A DNA stretch of 64,000 bases, from NCBI RefSeq assembly GCF_000004825.1, contig NW_008805073.1, positions 1,426,001-1,490,000 of the forward strand, in the 5' to 3' direction. The position numbers and the translations under genes were made by a program. The notes beneath the pieces are model-generated. The model was given only the letters and a program-made list of their open reading frames with translations. It was not told the DNA's origin and searched no databases. Shown in pieces: positions 9,382 to 21,171 of the stretch; position 1 is the first letter of the stretch; each line of letters starts with the position of its first letter. Origin of the DNA: Heterostelium album PN500. Taxonomy: Eukaryota; Evosea; Eumycetozoa; Acytosteliales; Acytosteliaceae.

Positions 9382-12017
9382 TTAATCTCTTGATTTTTTA
9401 AGTAGCTGTCTCCTTGTCATTTGCTCACCATCTGGTAGTGTAATTTCTTGTTTGTTGTTCGAAAGTGTTAATCCAATTTCTCGGTAAACCAATGTTTGTG
9501 GATGACCTAATCTTAATGATTCCAATAATAGTTGTTGTTTAATCATTCTCAAACCATTATTGAGAGTGATAGCTTCATATTGAAATAGTGTCATTCCAAG
9601 GTTATAATAGGGTTTATAATTCTTTGGACCACATTCTATTGATTTCAAGTATAGTTGTTGTTGTGTCATTGATTGTCCATTAGGAAGAGTGATTGATTCA
9701 CCTCTTGAAAGTGTATACGCGAGGTCATTATATGATGGGGAATCGGTTGGATAACATTCTATTGATTTCAAGTATAGTTGTTGTTGTGTCATTGATTTAC
9801 CATCATTAAGTGTGATTGATTCGCCAACTGAAATTGTATTTGCCAGACTATAATATGATCGGGTTTTGTTTGGACGACATTCTATTGATTTCAAGTATAG
9901 TTGTTGTTGTGTCATTGATTGACCATTAGGAAATGTGATTGATTCACCACTTGAAAGTGTCAATGCGAAGCAATAATATGATCTGTAATAGTTTGGATCA
10001 CATTCTATTGCTTTCATGTATAGTTGTTGCTGTGTCATTGATTGACCGTTATGAAGTGCGATTGATTCACTTAAAAGTCTCTTTGCAAGGTTAAAATATG
10101 AATGTGAAAGGTTTGGATCACATTCTATTGATTTTAAGAAAAAATTTTGTTCTGTCATTCTTTGTTCACCATTAGGAAGTGTGATTGATTCACCAGGTGA
10201 AAGTTTCACTGCAATGTTATTGTATGAATAGGAATTGTTTGGATCACATTCTATTGATTTCAAGTATAGTTGTTGTTTTGTCATTGATTGACCGTTATGA
10301 AGTGTGATTGATTCACCGCTTGAAAGTGTTATTGCAAGGTTATAGTATGAATAGGAATTGGTTGGATCACATTCTATTGATTTCAAGAATAATTGTTGTT
10401 GTGTCATTGATTGTCCGTTATGAAGTGTGATTGATTCACCAATTGAAAGTTTCGCTGCAATGTTATGTATGAGTTGGAATTGTTTGGATCATATTCTATT
10501 GATTTCAAGTAAAGTTGTGTTGTGTCATTGATTGACCGTTATGAAGTGTGATTGATTCACCACTTGAAAGTGTGTTTGCAAGGTTATTATATGAACTTGA
10601 ATCGGTTGGATCGCATTCTATTGATTTCAAGTATAGTTGTTGTTGAGACATTGACTGACCATTATGAAGTGTGATTGATTCACCACTTGAAAGTGTAGCT
10701 GCAAGGTTATTATATGAATTTGAATAGGTTGGATCACATTCTATTGATTTCAAGTAAAGTTGTTGTTGTGTCATTGATTGGCCGTTATGAAGTGTGATTG
10801 ATTCACCACTTGAAAGTGTGTTTGCAAGTTTATAATATGAACTTGAATAGGTTGGATCACATTCTATTGATTTCAAGTATAGTTGTTGCTGTGTCATTGA
10901 TTGACCATTATGAAGTGTGATTGATTCACCACTTGGAAGTGTATTTGCAAGTCTATAATATGAATTTGAATAGGTTGGATCACATTCTATTGATTTCAAG
11001 TATAGTTGTTGCTGTGTCATTGATTGACCATTATGAAGTGTGATTGATTCACCACTTGGAAGTGTAGCTGCAAGGTTATGGTATAATAGGGAATCGGTTG
11101 GATCACATTCTATTGATTTCAAGTATAGTTGTTGTTTTGTCATTGATTGACCGTTATGAAGTGTGATTGATTCACCAATTGAAAGTGTTAATGCAAGGTT
11201 ATTATATGATTTGGAATTGGTTGGATCACATTCTATTGATTTCAAGTATAGTTGTTGTTCTGTCATTGATTGACCGTTATGAAGTGTGATTGATTCACCA
11301 CTTGGAAGTGTATTTGCAAGGTTATGGTATAATAGGGAATTGGTTGGACGACATTCTATTGATTTCAAGTATAGTTGTTGTTGTGTCATTGATTGACCGT
11401 TATGAAGTGTGATTGATTCACCGCTTGAAAGTATTGTTGCAAGGTTATTGTATGAGTTGGAATCGGTTGGATCATATTCTATTGATTTCAAGTATAGTTG
11501 TTGTTTTGTCATTGATTGACCGTTATGAAGTGTGATTGATTTCACCGCTTGAAAGTCTTCCTGCAAGGTTATAGTATGAGTTGGAATCGGTTGGATCACA
11601 TTCTATTGATTTCAAGTATAGTTGTTGTTTTGTCATTGATTGACCGTTATGAAGTGTGATTGATTCACCAATTGAAAGTGTTATTGCAAGGTTATTGTAT
11701 GAGTTGGAATCGGTTGGATCACATTCTATTGATTTCAAGTATAGTTGTTGTTGTGTCATTGATTGACCGTTATGAAGTGTGATTGATTCACCGCTTGAAA
11801 GTATTGTTGCAAGGTTATAGTATGAGTTGGAATCGGTTGGATCACATTCTATTGATTTCAAGTATAGTTGTTGTTTTGTCATTGATTGACCGTTATGAAG
11901 TGTGATTGATTCACCAATTGAAAGTGTTATTGCAAGGTTAAAGTATAAGTTGGAATTGGTTGGATCATTTTTTATTAAAATCAAGTAATATTTCAAGTAT
12001 AGTTGTTGTTTTGTCAT
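9382..12017 (-). pseudogene. TPR-like protein of about 21 near-identical 41-aa units, frame-broken
   Basis: A tandem array with a 123-bp period. Each unit reads about SYxNLAxTLSSGESITLHNG, then QSMTQQQLYLKSIECDP. The two halves match the helix pair of a TPR (NLA...L, LYLKSIEC.P) with a longer turn than the normal 34 residues. The first unit carries a 7-residue insert in place of SIEC; the last degenerates to a basic end. The reading frame is split into three blocks (12017-11523, 11599-10505, 10407-9382) by one inserted T near 11541 and single deletions near 10466 and 10516. Unit-to-unit DNA identity is very high in the middle and lower at the ends, so expansion is recent. It may be a decayed gene or an assembly error in a repeat. 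Function unknown. Confidence 0.7.
9382..12017. repeat. Tandem repeat array, 123-bp unit, about 21 copies
   Basis: Direct head-to-tail units seen on the plus strand as a recurring 'attgatttcaagtatagttg' block every 123 bp. Copies between 10505 and 12000 differ by only a few bases; copies below 10400 are more diverged. Confidence 0.9.
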
Positions 12018-12648
12018 TGATATCGACTATCTATAACTTCAGGTATTTTTGATCTGAACTATTGGTTTTTATCTAAATATGATTCAAGAGTTTATCTATT
12101 TTTTTGGGATTTCAAAAAAAAAAACATTGAGCAGGCACAATAAACAATTTTTCTTCATTTGAAAAAAGACTTTTCTTAGATTAAATTTGTGTTAAAACCA
12201 CATGAAACCCCTGAATACCCAAAATAGTTTGTGGTGACCACAAAAAAATGATCAGTTAAAGTGGGAGATAGCCCAAAAAATTAGTTAAGAGCTATCGAGA
12301 AAAAGAACCCACTTTAAGAACTATTTTGAAAGATTCCGGACCTGTCTTTGCAATCTATTGATGAGCTTTTCCAAAGTGGTATGAAGTTCGGGTGGGAGAC
12401 AAATGTTAGACTCTAAATTGTTGGTTGACAACAATGCAACAATCGAGTTAAATAATGGTTTGGTAGAGAAAATAATGTTGATCACCAAGAGGAGCAATAA
12501 CCAAAATATTAGAATCAGATACCACACAGTTCAACTGTTTTTTTAAAGTGTAAATCAACAATTTAGCAGTTGAAGTTTTTAAGAAAAAAAAATAATTTGC
12601 TCTGGTGCGAAATATTCTAGTTTTTTAAATGACTAATGAAAGTTAGTT
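12018..12648. other. Intergenic region with a hairpin and a small unknown ORF
   Basis: Between the TPR-like array and MAU2. Holds an inverted repeat (listed) and a minus-strand frame at 12321-12527 of 68 codons: a hydrophobic Leu/Ile start followed by a polar tail (LPPELHTTLEKLINRLQ). I cannot assign it; it may be a transposon remnant. Confidence 0.35.
12258..12315. repeat. Imperfect inverted repeat (hairpin)
   Basis: Outer arms AAAGTGGG (12258-12265) and CCCACTTT (12308-12315), inner arms GATAGC (12267-12272) and GCTATC (12291-12296). The two nested arms fit one stem with a bulge. It could be a terminal structure of a small mobile element or a structured RNA. Confidence 0.5.
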
Positions 12649-15116
12649 ATGGACAGGAATAAGAATATTGTGCATGTTGTGTGGACAACCTCTAATCAAT
12701 TGGTCGGTTGTAGTGAGATAAAGAATGCATTGAAGTGTTTGTTGATGTTGGTGGGTGGTTCTCCATCTACTCTGACCAACCTATCAGTTTCTACAACAAC
12801 AAATAATAACAATAATAGTGACAGCAGTGTTGTTGATTCTACTACTTTCAATAACAATAATAATCTCACAGTTCAAAGTAATAATAGTAGAACTGGTGGT
12901 GAATTGAAAAGAATAGAAATGAATAATATAGATGAGGCAATCACTAGAATTAGAATAGCAGAGTTACTTCTACAGTATACCTTCAATCACGATGAAGCTA
13001 GATATCATCTCGAGAAATCTGTATTCCTTCTCGATTCTGACTCTACCGATCACTCAATGGAATTACTCTGTAAGATTAGTTCTTATCTGATCGATTACTT
13101 TCACACCAACAATGCATTCAATCTCGCAAAACAATGGTTAAAGAAAGCTATTAAATATTCTATATCGTAAGTTAAAATAAAAATCTAGAACATTACTGAC
13201 TTAACTTTATTAACTTTATCATGATAAACAATATTTAGACTAAAGAATAATCAATGGTTACTTTACTTTTTAATAAAAGAATCACATATTCTATTTAGAG
13301 AGAATCAACCAAAGCCTGTATTCAACTCAATAGATCAAGCAATTAAATTAGCCATCAATATGAAAGATACATTTTGTCATGTAACTATGTTAGGATTTTA
13401 AAAGAGTTAGTTATTCTTATTAACTTTATTTGAATCTTTCTTACTTTAGTCACTTTTAAATATAACAAAATCACACTTTCTTTTGATATACTGGGATTAC
13501 AATAATATCGATGTATTACTGAATGAATCAATGGCAATGATAACAATAATGAATCAACAATTCGAACACTATAAAACACAAACAACACAACAAACTATAC
13601 AGTATCCAGATTTCTTTGTATCTATATTCAACTCCTCCAAGCTGAATCAAACAAAGCGTATGGATCTACAAATAAGAGATGCTATTGTATCATTTGAATA
13701 TGTAAGATATTACTTTATTATTATTATTATAATATTGTGGATAATTAATTAATCAACTCTATCAAAAATAGTTAAGAATCTATTATTGTTTTGTAAATAT
13801 AAACTATTTGTTTAGAATAGGTGAATATAAGAGGGTTGGTGAAGTTCTTCACAATCTGGAGTGTTATATAAAGAATATGATTGATATGATTAATGTAGAT
13901 GTTACACCGGTGAATGCTCTGTTTAGTTTCAGTGGTAGTTCTGCGCCTGGTCAGTATGGTGTAACGTACTTGCTGGTGTTGTCCTACCTGATGTTTGGTG
14001 TTTATAATCGAACGATTGGCGAACTAATGAAATCACGATACTACTTGGTCAACGCATTGCAACTGATCGATAAATATATTACGACGGTCTACAACAGTTC
14101 GAACAATGGTGATGTCGCCAATGAACAGATGACAGAGGTGCGCTCTCTTATCCGTTTGAAATTCATGATTCACGAGAATCTCTTTTATATTAGAGCGACA
14201 AGACTAGAGTTGGATGAAGCGTTCAACGAGATTCAAAATTGTAACTACCTACACAACCAATACCCATTGCTATTCTCTGACTTTGGTGACACCGTTGTAC
14301 ATACACTATCTTCAATCTACCAACAAACATTGGGTAATCACATACAATCAAAACAACATATTACAATTGCATTAAATGTAACTAGATCTAACAAAACAAC
14401 TCTACAAACTAAACATAAACACATTACTAATATCATATTACTGCCATATAGAAATCAACAAGATTTGATATGCAAATTCTATCAATTATAAGAATGGTAA
14501 TAAATACATTACATATGAATGAAATTGATACTGTAAGTGGAATCAAGCTAGATCATACAAAGTTGATTAATTAAAACTAACTTTATTATTATTATTATAG
14601 GCAAAGAAGTTAATAAATGATTACTTATTACAACTTGAGAATCATCCACAATTGGTGTTTAAAGTGGCAACATTGTTTCTGGATGGTATGACCAATCTAG
14701 GCAGTGATCCAAATGCATCGAAAGAAAAGTTCAAAGCATGCCTAAAGATGCTGCATAAGAATTTCACTCATAGTCAAATGGCAACCAATGTCCTGGTCTC
14801 TTTAATCAAGTTGATGTCACACTACCCCTCTATAGGCGATAGTAATAATCCACTGGAGAATAGCAACAATCTAAAAACAATGTTAGAGTCTGCGATCACT
14901 CTATCTACGGTTTCCTCTGATTTTGTATCACTTTGTTGTTGCTACGATAGTTCGTCTCAACCCGATTCAACTCAAAAGCAAGCATCTCTAATGATTAAAA
15001 GACATAATATAATAACCAATACAGTATCAAAAGAAGATCAACAATTATTCTTTCAATCATTAATATCAAATTCAGCAGCAGCAGCTAACTCAACGAAATC
15101 ACCTAACAACAAATAA
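12649..15116 (+). CDS. mau2: MAU2/Scc4 cohesin loader subunit
   Basis: Partner of NIPBL/Scc2 in loading the cohesin ring on chromatin. Six exons keep one frame: 12649..13166, 13239..13380, 13450..13701, 13772..14377, 14452..14532, 14601..15116 (704 aa). The N-terminus has the MAU2 hallmark IRIAELLLQYT, then ARYHLEKS, and TPR-like helices follow through the length (AKQWLKKAIKYSI, RIGEYKRVGEVLHNLE). A low-complexity Asn/Ser insert of about 40 residues sits at residues 45-85, usual for dictyostelids. Length agrees with animal MAU2 (about 610) plus insert. Exon 5 encodes only 27 residues. Another ATG at 12634 is in a different frame. The WAPL gene, which opposes loading, lies at 41 kb. Confidence 0.85.
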
Positions 15117-15233
15117 TAACAAATAAAAACAACAACAAAAAAAGAAATATAGTTATATAATAATAACTATTTTATCCACACATTTTGTTTACAAATATAA
15201 AGTTAATACTACAATATGATCATATGTTTTTCT

Positions 15234-16976
15234 TTATTTCTTTGTAAGTTCGTTAATTCTCTTCTCTAATGCTTCGACATTCAATTGAATAGTTTGCATG
15301 TTTGATTTGAATGATTCATCCATCTATAATAATAATAAGTATAATTAATTGAGATTAGTTTGGTTAATAATCATATATGATTAAAATAGTAATAGGAATA
15401 GATCTATAATTATTACCTTATTCATTACTGTACTGTTAGTCTTTAATAAAGATGTAATGTTTGACTGTTCTTTGTCAAGCTGTGTGATGTGATTGGAAAA
15501 TGATAGTCCTTCTTCGTGTAGTGATCGCAATGTATAAAGTCTGTTGATAACCGTTGGTAGTTGTTGTCCGATTACATCCCATCTGTTCATGAGTTCATAG
15601 ATTGAATTGATCTTTGACTCGTTGGTAGTCAACGACTTGGTAACCGACTCATCCTGTACCTTGACCGACTCCATCTGCTTGGTGACAAGCTTCATCTTTT
15701 GTTGTAGAACATCCAATTTACTAGAATCCAACAATGCCAACTTCTCTTTGATCTCTACCAACGATTGAGTCAATGGAATTGATAACTCCTATATTAATTA
15801 TCAAACATATCCATTAATATATATAATACTATCCTATCGATGTTATATAAACAATTTAAACTTACAGTTTTATTTCCTAAAAGAGTCTCTAATTGAGCTA
15901 ATCTCTTATCTAAATCGGTTAAACGTTGAAGTTGTTGATATTTAGCTTGATCTCCGGTATAATAGAGTTCATATTTTACATGATTTGCTGATGTTGCTGA
16001 AGTCGCTGCCGCTGAATCTGATTTATCTTTATTGTTGTCAGCTGTTTCTCCACTGCTCTCTGTGAATGATTTAATACCATTGATCAATGTTTTAGATGTA
16101 TCTCCCTGTTATATAATATAATATTAATAACTTTACTTATATATATAACCAAAAGATATGTATCTTAAATATATATGTATAGATCTTACACCTAATTGTG
16201 AATAATGTAATATTTGTCTATTCTCATCCAAGATTGGTCTTAACTTGTCATTGTCAAGCAATAACGATAATTGATTCTGTAACTCTGCCAATTGATGTGC
16301 CATCTCGACACCTTTAATACCTTGTTCAACTTCACCATTTGACTGTAGTTTATTTTTAATAAATGGTATTAAAATTAGTTATAAATATATCACTTCTTAA
16401 TAAATAGATATTTAATACACTTACATCAGCAATGATTTGTACTTCATCACGTAATGATTGTACTTCGAATTGTAAACGTTGATACTTTTGAAGCGGTGTC
16501 TCTGTCTTTTTGTCGGCGTCGGTTGCATCTGATGGAATGATATCAAAGACAGTCTGTGATTTAAAGTGTCGCTTTGTTGGTTTCTTATAGATTGAATCCG
16601 AGAAGTCTTCACCGTCATTTGTTAACTTTTTATTGGCAAACTTTGCAAATGCTTTCGATGGTACCAACGATACTCTTTCAATATTTTCATTTACCAACTC
16701 TGGTTCGTCCTAAATAAATCATAATCATCAACATCAAAATTAATAACTATAATCATGAAATCTAAATAAATACTAATTAAAGACACCTACAACTACAATA
16801 GTAGCAGCTTCAGGTACATCTGGTGTTTCAAAACTATCTGGTTGTGTTGGATCCTAATTTGATCACATAACATATTTAATTAATAATCAAAATACAATAA
16901 CTAACTAAAATGGTTGATTTATATTTTTACATACTATATCAGGTAAATTTAATATTCTCTTTGATTCTTTTGACAT
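15234..16976 (-). CDS. dynB: Dynactin subunit 2 (dynamitin, p50)
   Basis: Shoulder subunit of dynactin, which links dynein to cargo; coiled coil. Seven exons, all in phase 0: 16976..16935, 16853..16791, 16709..16425, 16342..16190, 16105..15866, 15788..15417, 15323..15234 (414 aa; animal p50 is about 400). The N-terminus keeps the dynamitin pattern LNLPDI ... SFETPDVPE, binding the Arp1 filament. A central conserved stretch (LQKYQRLQFEVQSLRDEV), then heptads, and the family block LPTVINRLYTLRSLHEEG near residue 320 confirm the call. The gene symbol is tentative. It ends 117 bp from the end of MAU2, convergent. Confidence 0.9.
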
Positions 16977-17263
16977 GTTTTGTTTATAAACTAAGTAAAT
17001 ATATATTTAACAATGAATATCTATAATATGTTTCAGTAATGTAAAAAAATAGTGTGCTTGTTGTGATCATCAAAATTGCAAAAATTAAAAAAAATTAGAA
17101 AAAAAAAAGTGTTCATTTTATTATTAAAGAATACACTTTCAAAGATCTGATTTGATTTACATGTTGGCTTGTTATATATATTAGATATAGCATATGTGTT
17201 TTATTTTAGTTTTAAAGTTTATTTGTTTTTTGATTTTTACTTTTTTGATTTTGTTTAATTAAT
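16977..17263. other. Spacer between dynamitin and Sec61 beta
   Basis: 287 bp, T-rich, upstream of the dynamitin gene and downstream of Sec61 beta. Nothing else seen. Confidence 0.4.
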
Positions 17264-17913
17264 TTATCTGGTGTATTTACCCCAGATGTGTAAAAGGATA
17301 ACAAAACCGATGAATGATAAACTTGCAATGAGAACAGCTTGTGGTCCGCTATAAAACATATTGAATGTTCAAAAATTAGTTTAACCGATTCATAATGTCT
17401 ATGTTTTGTTGAATGAAAATACTTACACCTTCAAACCGATAGCATCTTCAGAGTAATAACGGAGCATATTGTTTCCATTTCCACCTTTGGCGACGGTGGC
17501 TGGTGCTCTGTTGGTTGGGGCTACATTAACACGCCTATTTTGAAAATGATTAGATCTATTAGTTTCTATTTTATAAAAAAATAAAGTTATATATATATAT
17601 ATATATTCATTGTCCAATCAGGTTCTGTCATTTACTTCAAACACTTAAAACATTCCAATCTTTTTTTTTTTCCTATTAATGATCACAACAACATCAGCTG
17701 ACTTTAACTGATTCATTGATTTTTCATTCTATCAATCCTCCTTATTTGTTGTAATTATATTTCCGATGTCTATTTATATCGAAATGATTTGACTTGACTT
17801 TCAAAATGTTTAACTTTCTTATGAATGATTGCTTTTGACCTGACTGACATTGAATGATTTATATAACCCATTCACCTAATAATAGTTATGAAAGAATAAA
17901 AAACTTACTTCAT
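17264..17913 (-). CDS. sec61b: Sec61 beta, ER translocon subunit
   Basis: Tail-anchored small subunit of the Sec61 channel in the ER membrane. Three exons: 17913..17909 (only ATGAA), 17534..17427 and 17348..17264; 65 aa. Family signature is complete: RVNVAPTNRAP basic start, GGNGNNMLRYYSEDA, IGLKVGPQAVL, then a single membrane helix (LIASLSFIGFVILLHIW) and the terminal GKYTR. The 5-nt first coding exon is unusual but is forced by the frame (AA plus G gives Lys-2). The protein is shorter than the animal one (96 aa), lacking most of the Ser-rich N-terminus. Confidence 0.92.
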
Positions 17914-19277
17914 TTTATATTATATATTATATTATGTTAAAAATATAGAGAAATTTATATACACAAATCAATCTGAGATGGAAAAAAAAAAAAAAACAAA
18001 TTTTAAATAAGTACACTTGTTTTTTAAAAAATTGCAATTTATTGACGACTTGTGATGTGCCATTTTGATGATTCTGCATGCCTGCCCACACACACCAGTG
18101 ACAAAAAAAAATATAGTCAACACATTTTTTAAGGGTTTGAAAAAAAGTTTGACTTGGAACTTCTGTTTTTTTGAAATTTTACAACACTATTATTCAAACC
18201 AAAAGTTATAACAAACCAAATGAACAGATTATATGTATATTATATCAATAACCTTAAAAATAATTTTCTTTATTGAACCTTTCATTTAAGTCTAAAGTAA
18301 AAATAAAAAAAATAAAAAAAATAAAAATAGAATGAAAGAAATATAAAAAAGATAATTTTTTTTTATCATAAAAATATACGCCTCATCCAGATATCTAGAT
18401 GAACATATCAACTTTTTAGGTTTTGTATTTGTATATTAAAATTGAAAAGTTGAACAAATACGAATAGATGGATATTAAAAGGTATGAAGTTCGAGCTTTC
18501 TAACTTTCTCAATCACATTAATATAAAAAAAGTTTTTATTGATAAAATTTGTTTATTGCACATGGGTTTTTTCAATGGGTTATCATTGATGCCAAAAATC
18601 AAACTTTTTTTGAAAATTTTTAAAAAATAAATTTCATTAATTCCACTTTTTAGAATCAGATTGCTTGTGAGGAGCCAACATAGTTGACCCACTGATTATT
18701 ATCAAAATAAATTAAAAAAAAATTAGAAAAAAAAATAAAACAAAAAACCACACACATTGACTTCTGAACAAAAAATATCACAAAACTTCTACTTCACTGT
18801 TACAACATTCATCTCATTCCTAACTCTTAGTAATAAATAAATATAAAATTAAATATTTTAATAGTTAGAAGGAAATAGTGATCAATTTCAATTTCTAGGG
18901 TATGTCTTACATGATACCACTTTGTGTGTTTTTATCACAATCAATCAAATAAGCGGTGATTGATCCATGATGATCACCACACAATCAATCAGTCCAAACC
19001 AAAAAAGTCAATAAACAACAACAAATATCAATCAATCGAATTCAGCTTCAAATTCAGTGTCAATAATGCGAACTTCAACAACGACCGCTTTGTTTTAAAA
19101 TTATATTATAAAAAATACTTAGTTATTAACTTTTATCTTTATATTTTTTTTTTAGGTTTGATATTTTCACTTTTTCATATTTTTGTATAAATAATAAAAA
19201 AAAAACATCAACACACCAACCAACCAAACAACCATCACCAAAACCAATTGTATAATATAAATAGATAGAATAAAGTC
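17914..19277. promoter_or_regulatory. Divergent intergenic region, Sec61 beta / ARPC1
   Basis: 1.36 kb of AT-rich DNA. A C/A-rich box (CCCACACACACC at about 18086-18098) resembles the complement of G-box elements. CCAACCAACCAAACAACC near 19214 lies in the ARPC1 leader. A 76-codon frame at 18960-19190 has no family resemblance and is probably chance. Confidence 0.4.
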
Positions 19278-20735
19278 ATGTCTGCTTTTGAAGTCGAACA
19301 TTTAGCTACATGCATTACCGCTCACGCATGGAATGCTGACAGATCAAGAGTTGCTCTCTGTCCAAACAACAACGAGATTCATATCTTTGCCAAACAAGGT
19401 ACCTCATGGGTTGTCGAACATGTTTTGGTTGAGGTAAGTTCATCATCATAATCATAATCAGTCACAAAACAAAACAAAACAATCAATCAAATGAACAGCA
19501 TATTCCATTTTAGTCCAACAACCATAATTACACAGTTTGACTTTGGAATAAAACAAGTTTAACTCATTGGAATGTGTCTACTAGATTATTGGAGTTGATT
19601 CAAAGATAAATAGATAGTCTAGAGCAGATGATAATATTGTTCAATAATTTCAATTGAATTTGGTTAGTTTTGTTGGTTGGATAGATTAGTTGATTCATTT
19701 GATTGATTGATTGATTGATTGATTGGTTTGTTTATTTATATATTTTAACAATATACTTATTTCTTCTTTTGTTTTATTTAGCACGACCAAGTTGTAACAT
19801 CAATTGATTGGGCACCAAAGACCAACCGTATTGTATCATCATCACAAGATCGTAATGCTTACGTATGGACATTCAAAGATGGACAATGGAAGCCAGTTTT
19901 GGTATTGTTGCGTATCAACAGAGCTGCCACTCACGTCAAGTGGTCACCAAACGAAAACAAGTTTGCCGTTGCCTCTGGTGCCAAATTGGTTTGTATCTGT
20001 TTCTTTGAGGAGGAGCACGACTGGTGGGCATCACACCACATCAAGAAGCACAAATCCACTGTGCTCAAGGTCGACTGGCATCCAAACAACTTGCTTCTCG
20101 CCACATCGTCATCCGACTACAAAGTTCGTGTCTTTGACGCCTACGTCAAGGTTGCCGACGGTCGTAACGTCCAACGTCCATACGGAGAGATCCCATTCGG
20201 TCAACCAATTTTCGAGTTTGACCAATGCGCATCGTGGGTACACGCTTTGAAGTGGTCTGCCAGTGGATCGCGTCTCGGTTTCTCGTCGCACGACTCCACC
20301 TTGGCTGTCGCCGACTTCTCCGGTGGCGACCAACCACAAGTCCAAAAGTTGCGTCTTCGTAACTTGCCATTGCGTGATCTTCTCTTTGTCACTGAGAACT
20401 CTATTGTCGGTGTCGGACACGATTGCACACCAATCTTGATTACATGTGCCGGTGGACAGTGGAAGCTCGACGGTGAGCTCGACAAGGAGTCTGGACCAGC
20501 TGCCGGTGCCGGATCTACCTCTGCACGTAACGTCTTCCAAAACAAGGTCGACCTCGGTGAGTCCAAGGTTGACATCAAGTTGCCATACGTACACCAAAAT
20601 TGTATCACCACCATCCTTCCATTCAAAGCCACCGGTGGAGTCGTCTCTGATTTCAGTACTTCAGGTCTAGACGGAAACATCGTCATCTGGCACGTCAAGC
20701 CACTCGAAACCAAGAGTAAATTAAAGTTTGTCTAA
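19278..20735 (+). CDS. arcA: Arp2/3 complex subunit ARPC1 (p41)
   Basis: WD40 beta-propeller subunit of the Arp2/3 complex, which nucleates branched actin. Two exons, 19278..19433 and 19782..20735, give 369 aa, matching the usual 370. It starts with the family N-terminus ([18 protein letters not shown]), and shows repeated [48 protein letters not shown] and DGNIVIWHV blades. Coding GC is high and codon choice is strict (C-ending), as in highly expressed genes; the only other such gene here is the PDI. The 348-bp intron contains a (GATT)n run near 19700-19725. Confidence 0.96.
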
Positions 20736-21171
20736 ATCATTCTTTCATAATCAAAAAAAAAAAAAAAAAAAATCAACAATCTATAACATAACATCAAAAC
20801 AATGTTAATCATTAAATATATTAAAACAACAAGAAACATAAAGCTTTAACAACTTTAAAAAAAACATTAAAAAAAAAAACATTATTTAATTAATAATTTG
20901 TGTATCTTCTTTTAAAATAATAACAACAATTTATTTGAAATCTAAAAGTAGTTTAATGGAGAACAACTAAGAATATAACAATATGTTTTCTCTTTGGTTT
21001 GTTTATGTTTGTTTATAGAGTTTTCTTTGATTGACAAATGTAACGGTTACATAATTTTTACAATTACTTAATTTTCTTTGATTGACAAATATAAACTTAG
21101 TTTAAAGTTTTGTTGATGATTACTTTAAGTCTTTATAATGATTGTTGTTTAGTTTATTTGTTAATTTCAAA
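20736..21171. other. Intergenic, ARPC1 terminator side / FNIP promoter side
   Basis: A-rich runs just after the ARPC1 stop (20752-20771) and a TATA/oligo-T arrangement before 21172. A 20-bp near-repeat TTTTCTTTGATTGACAAAT occurs near 21021 and 21071. No gene. Confidence 0.4.

Noticed and set aside
9382-12017. CRISPR-like periodic repeat
   Set aside because: The period is 123 bp with no unique spacers and the units are coding; the host is eukaryotic.
18960-19190. 76-codon plus frame upstream of ARPC1
   Set aside because: Low complexity, no splice partner, no homology recognised; likely chance in the ARPC1 5' region.
20109-20713. Long minus-strand frames over ARPC1
   Set aside because: Caused by the GC-rich codon use of ARPC1; no domain.
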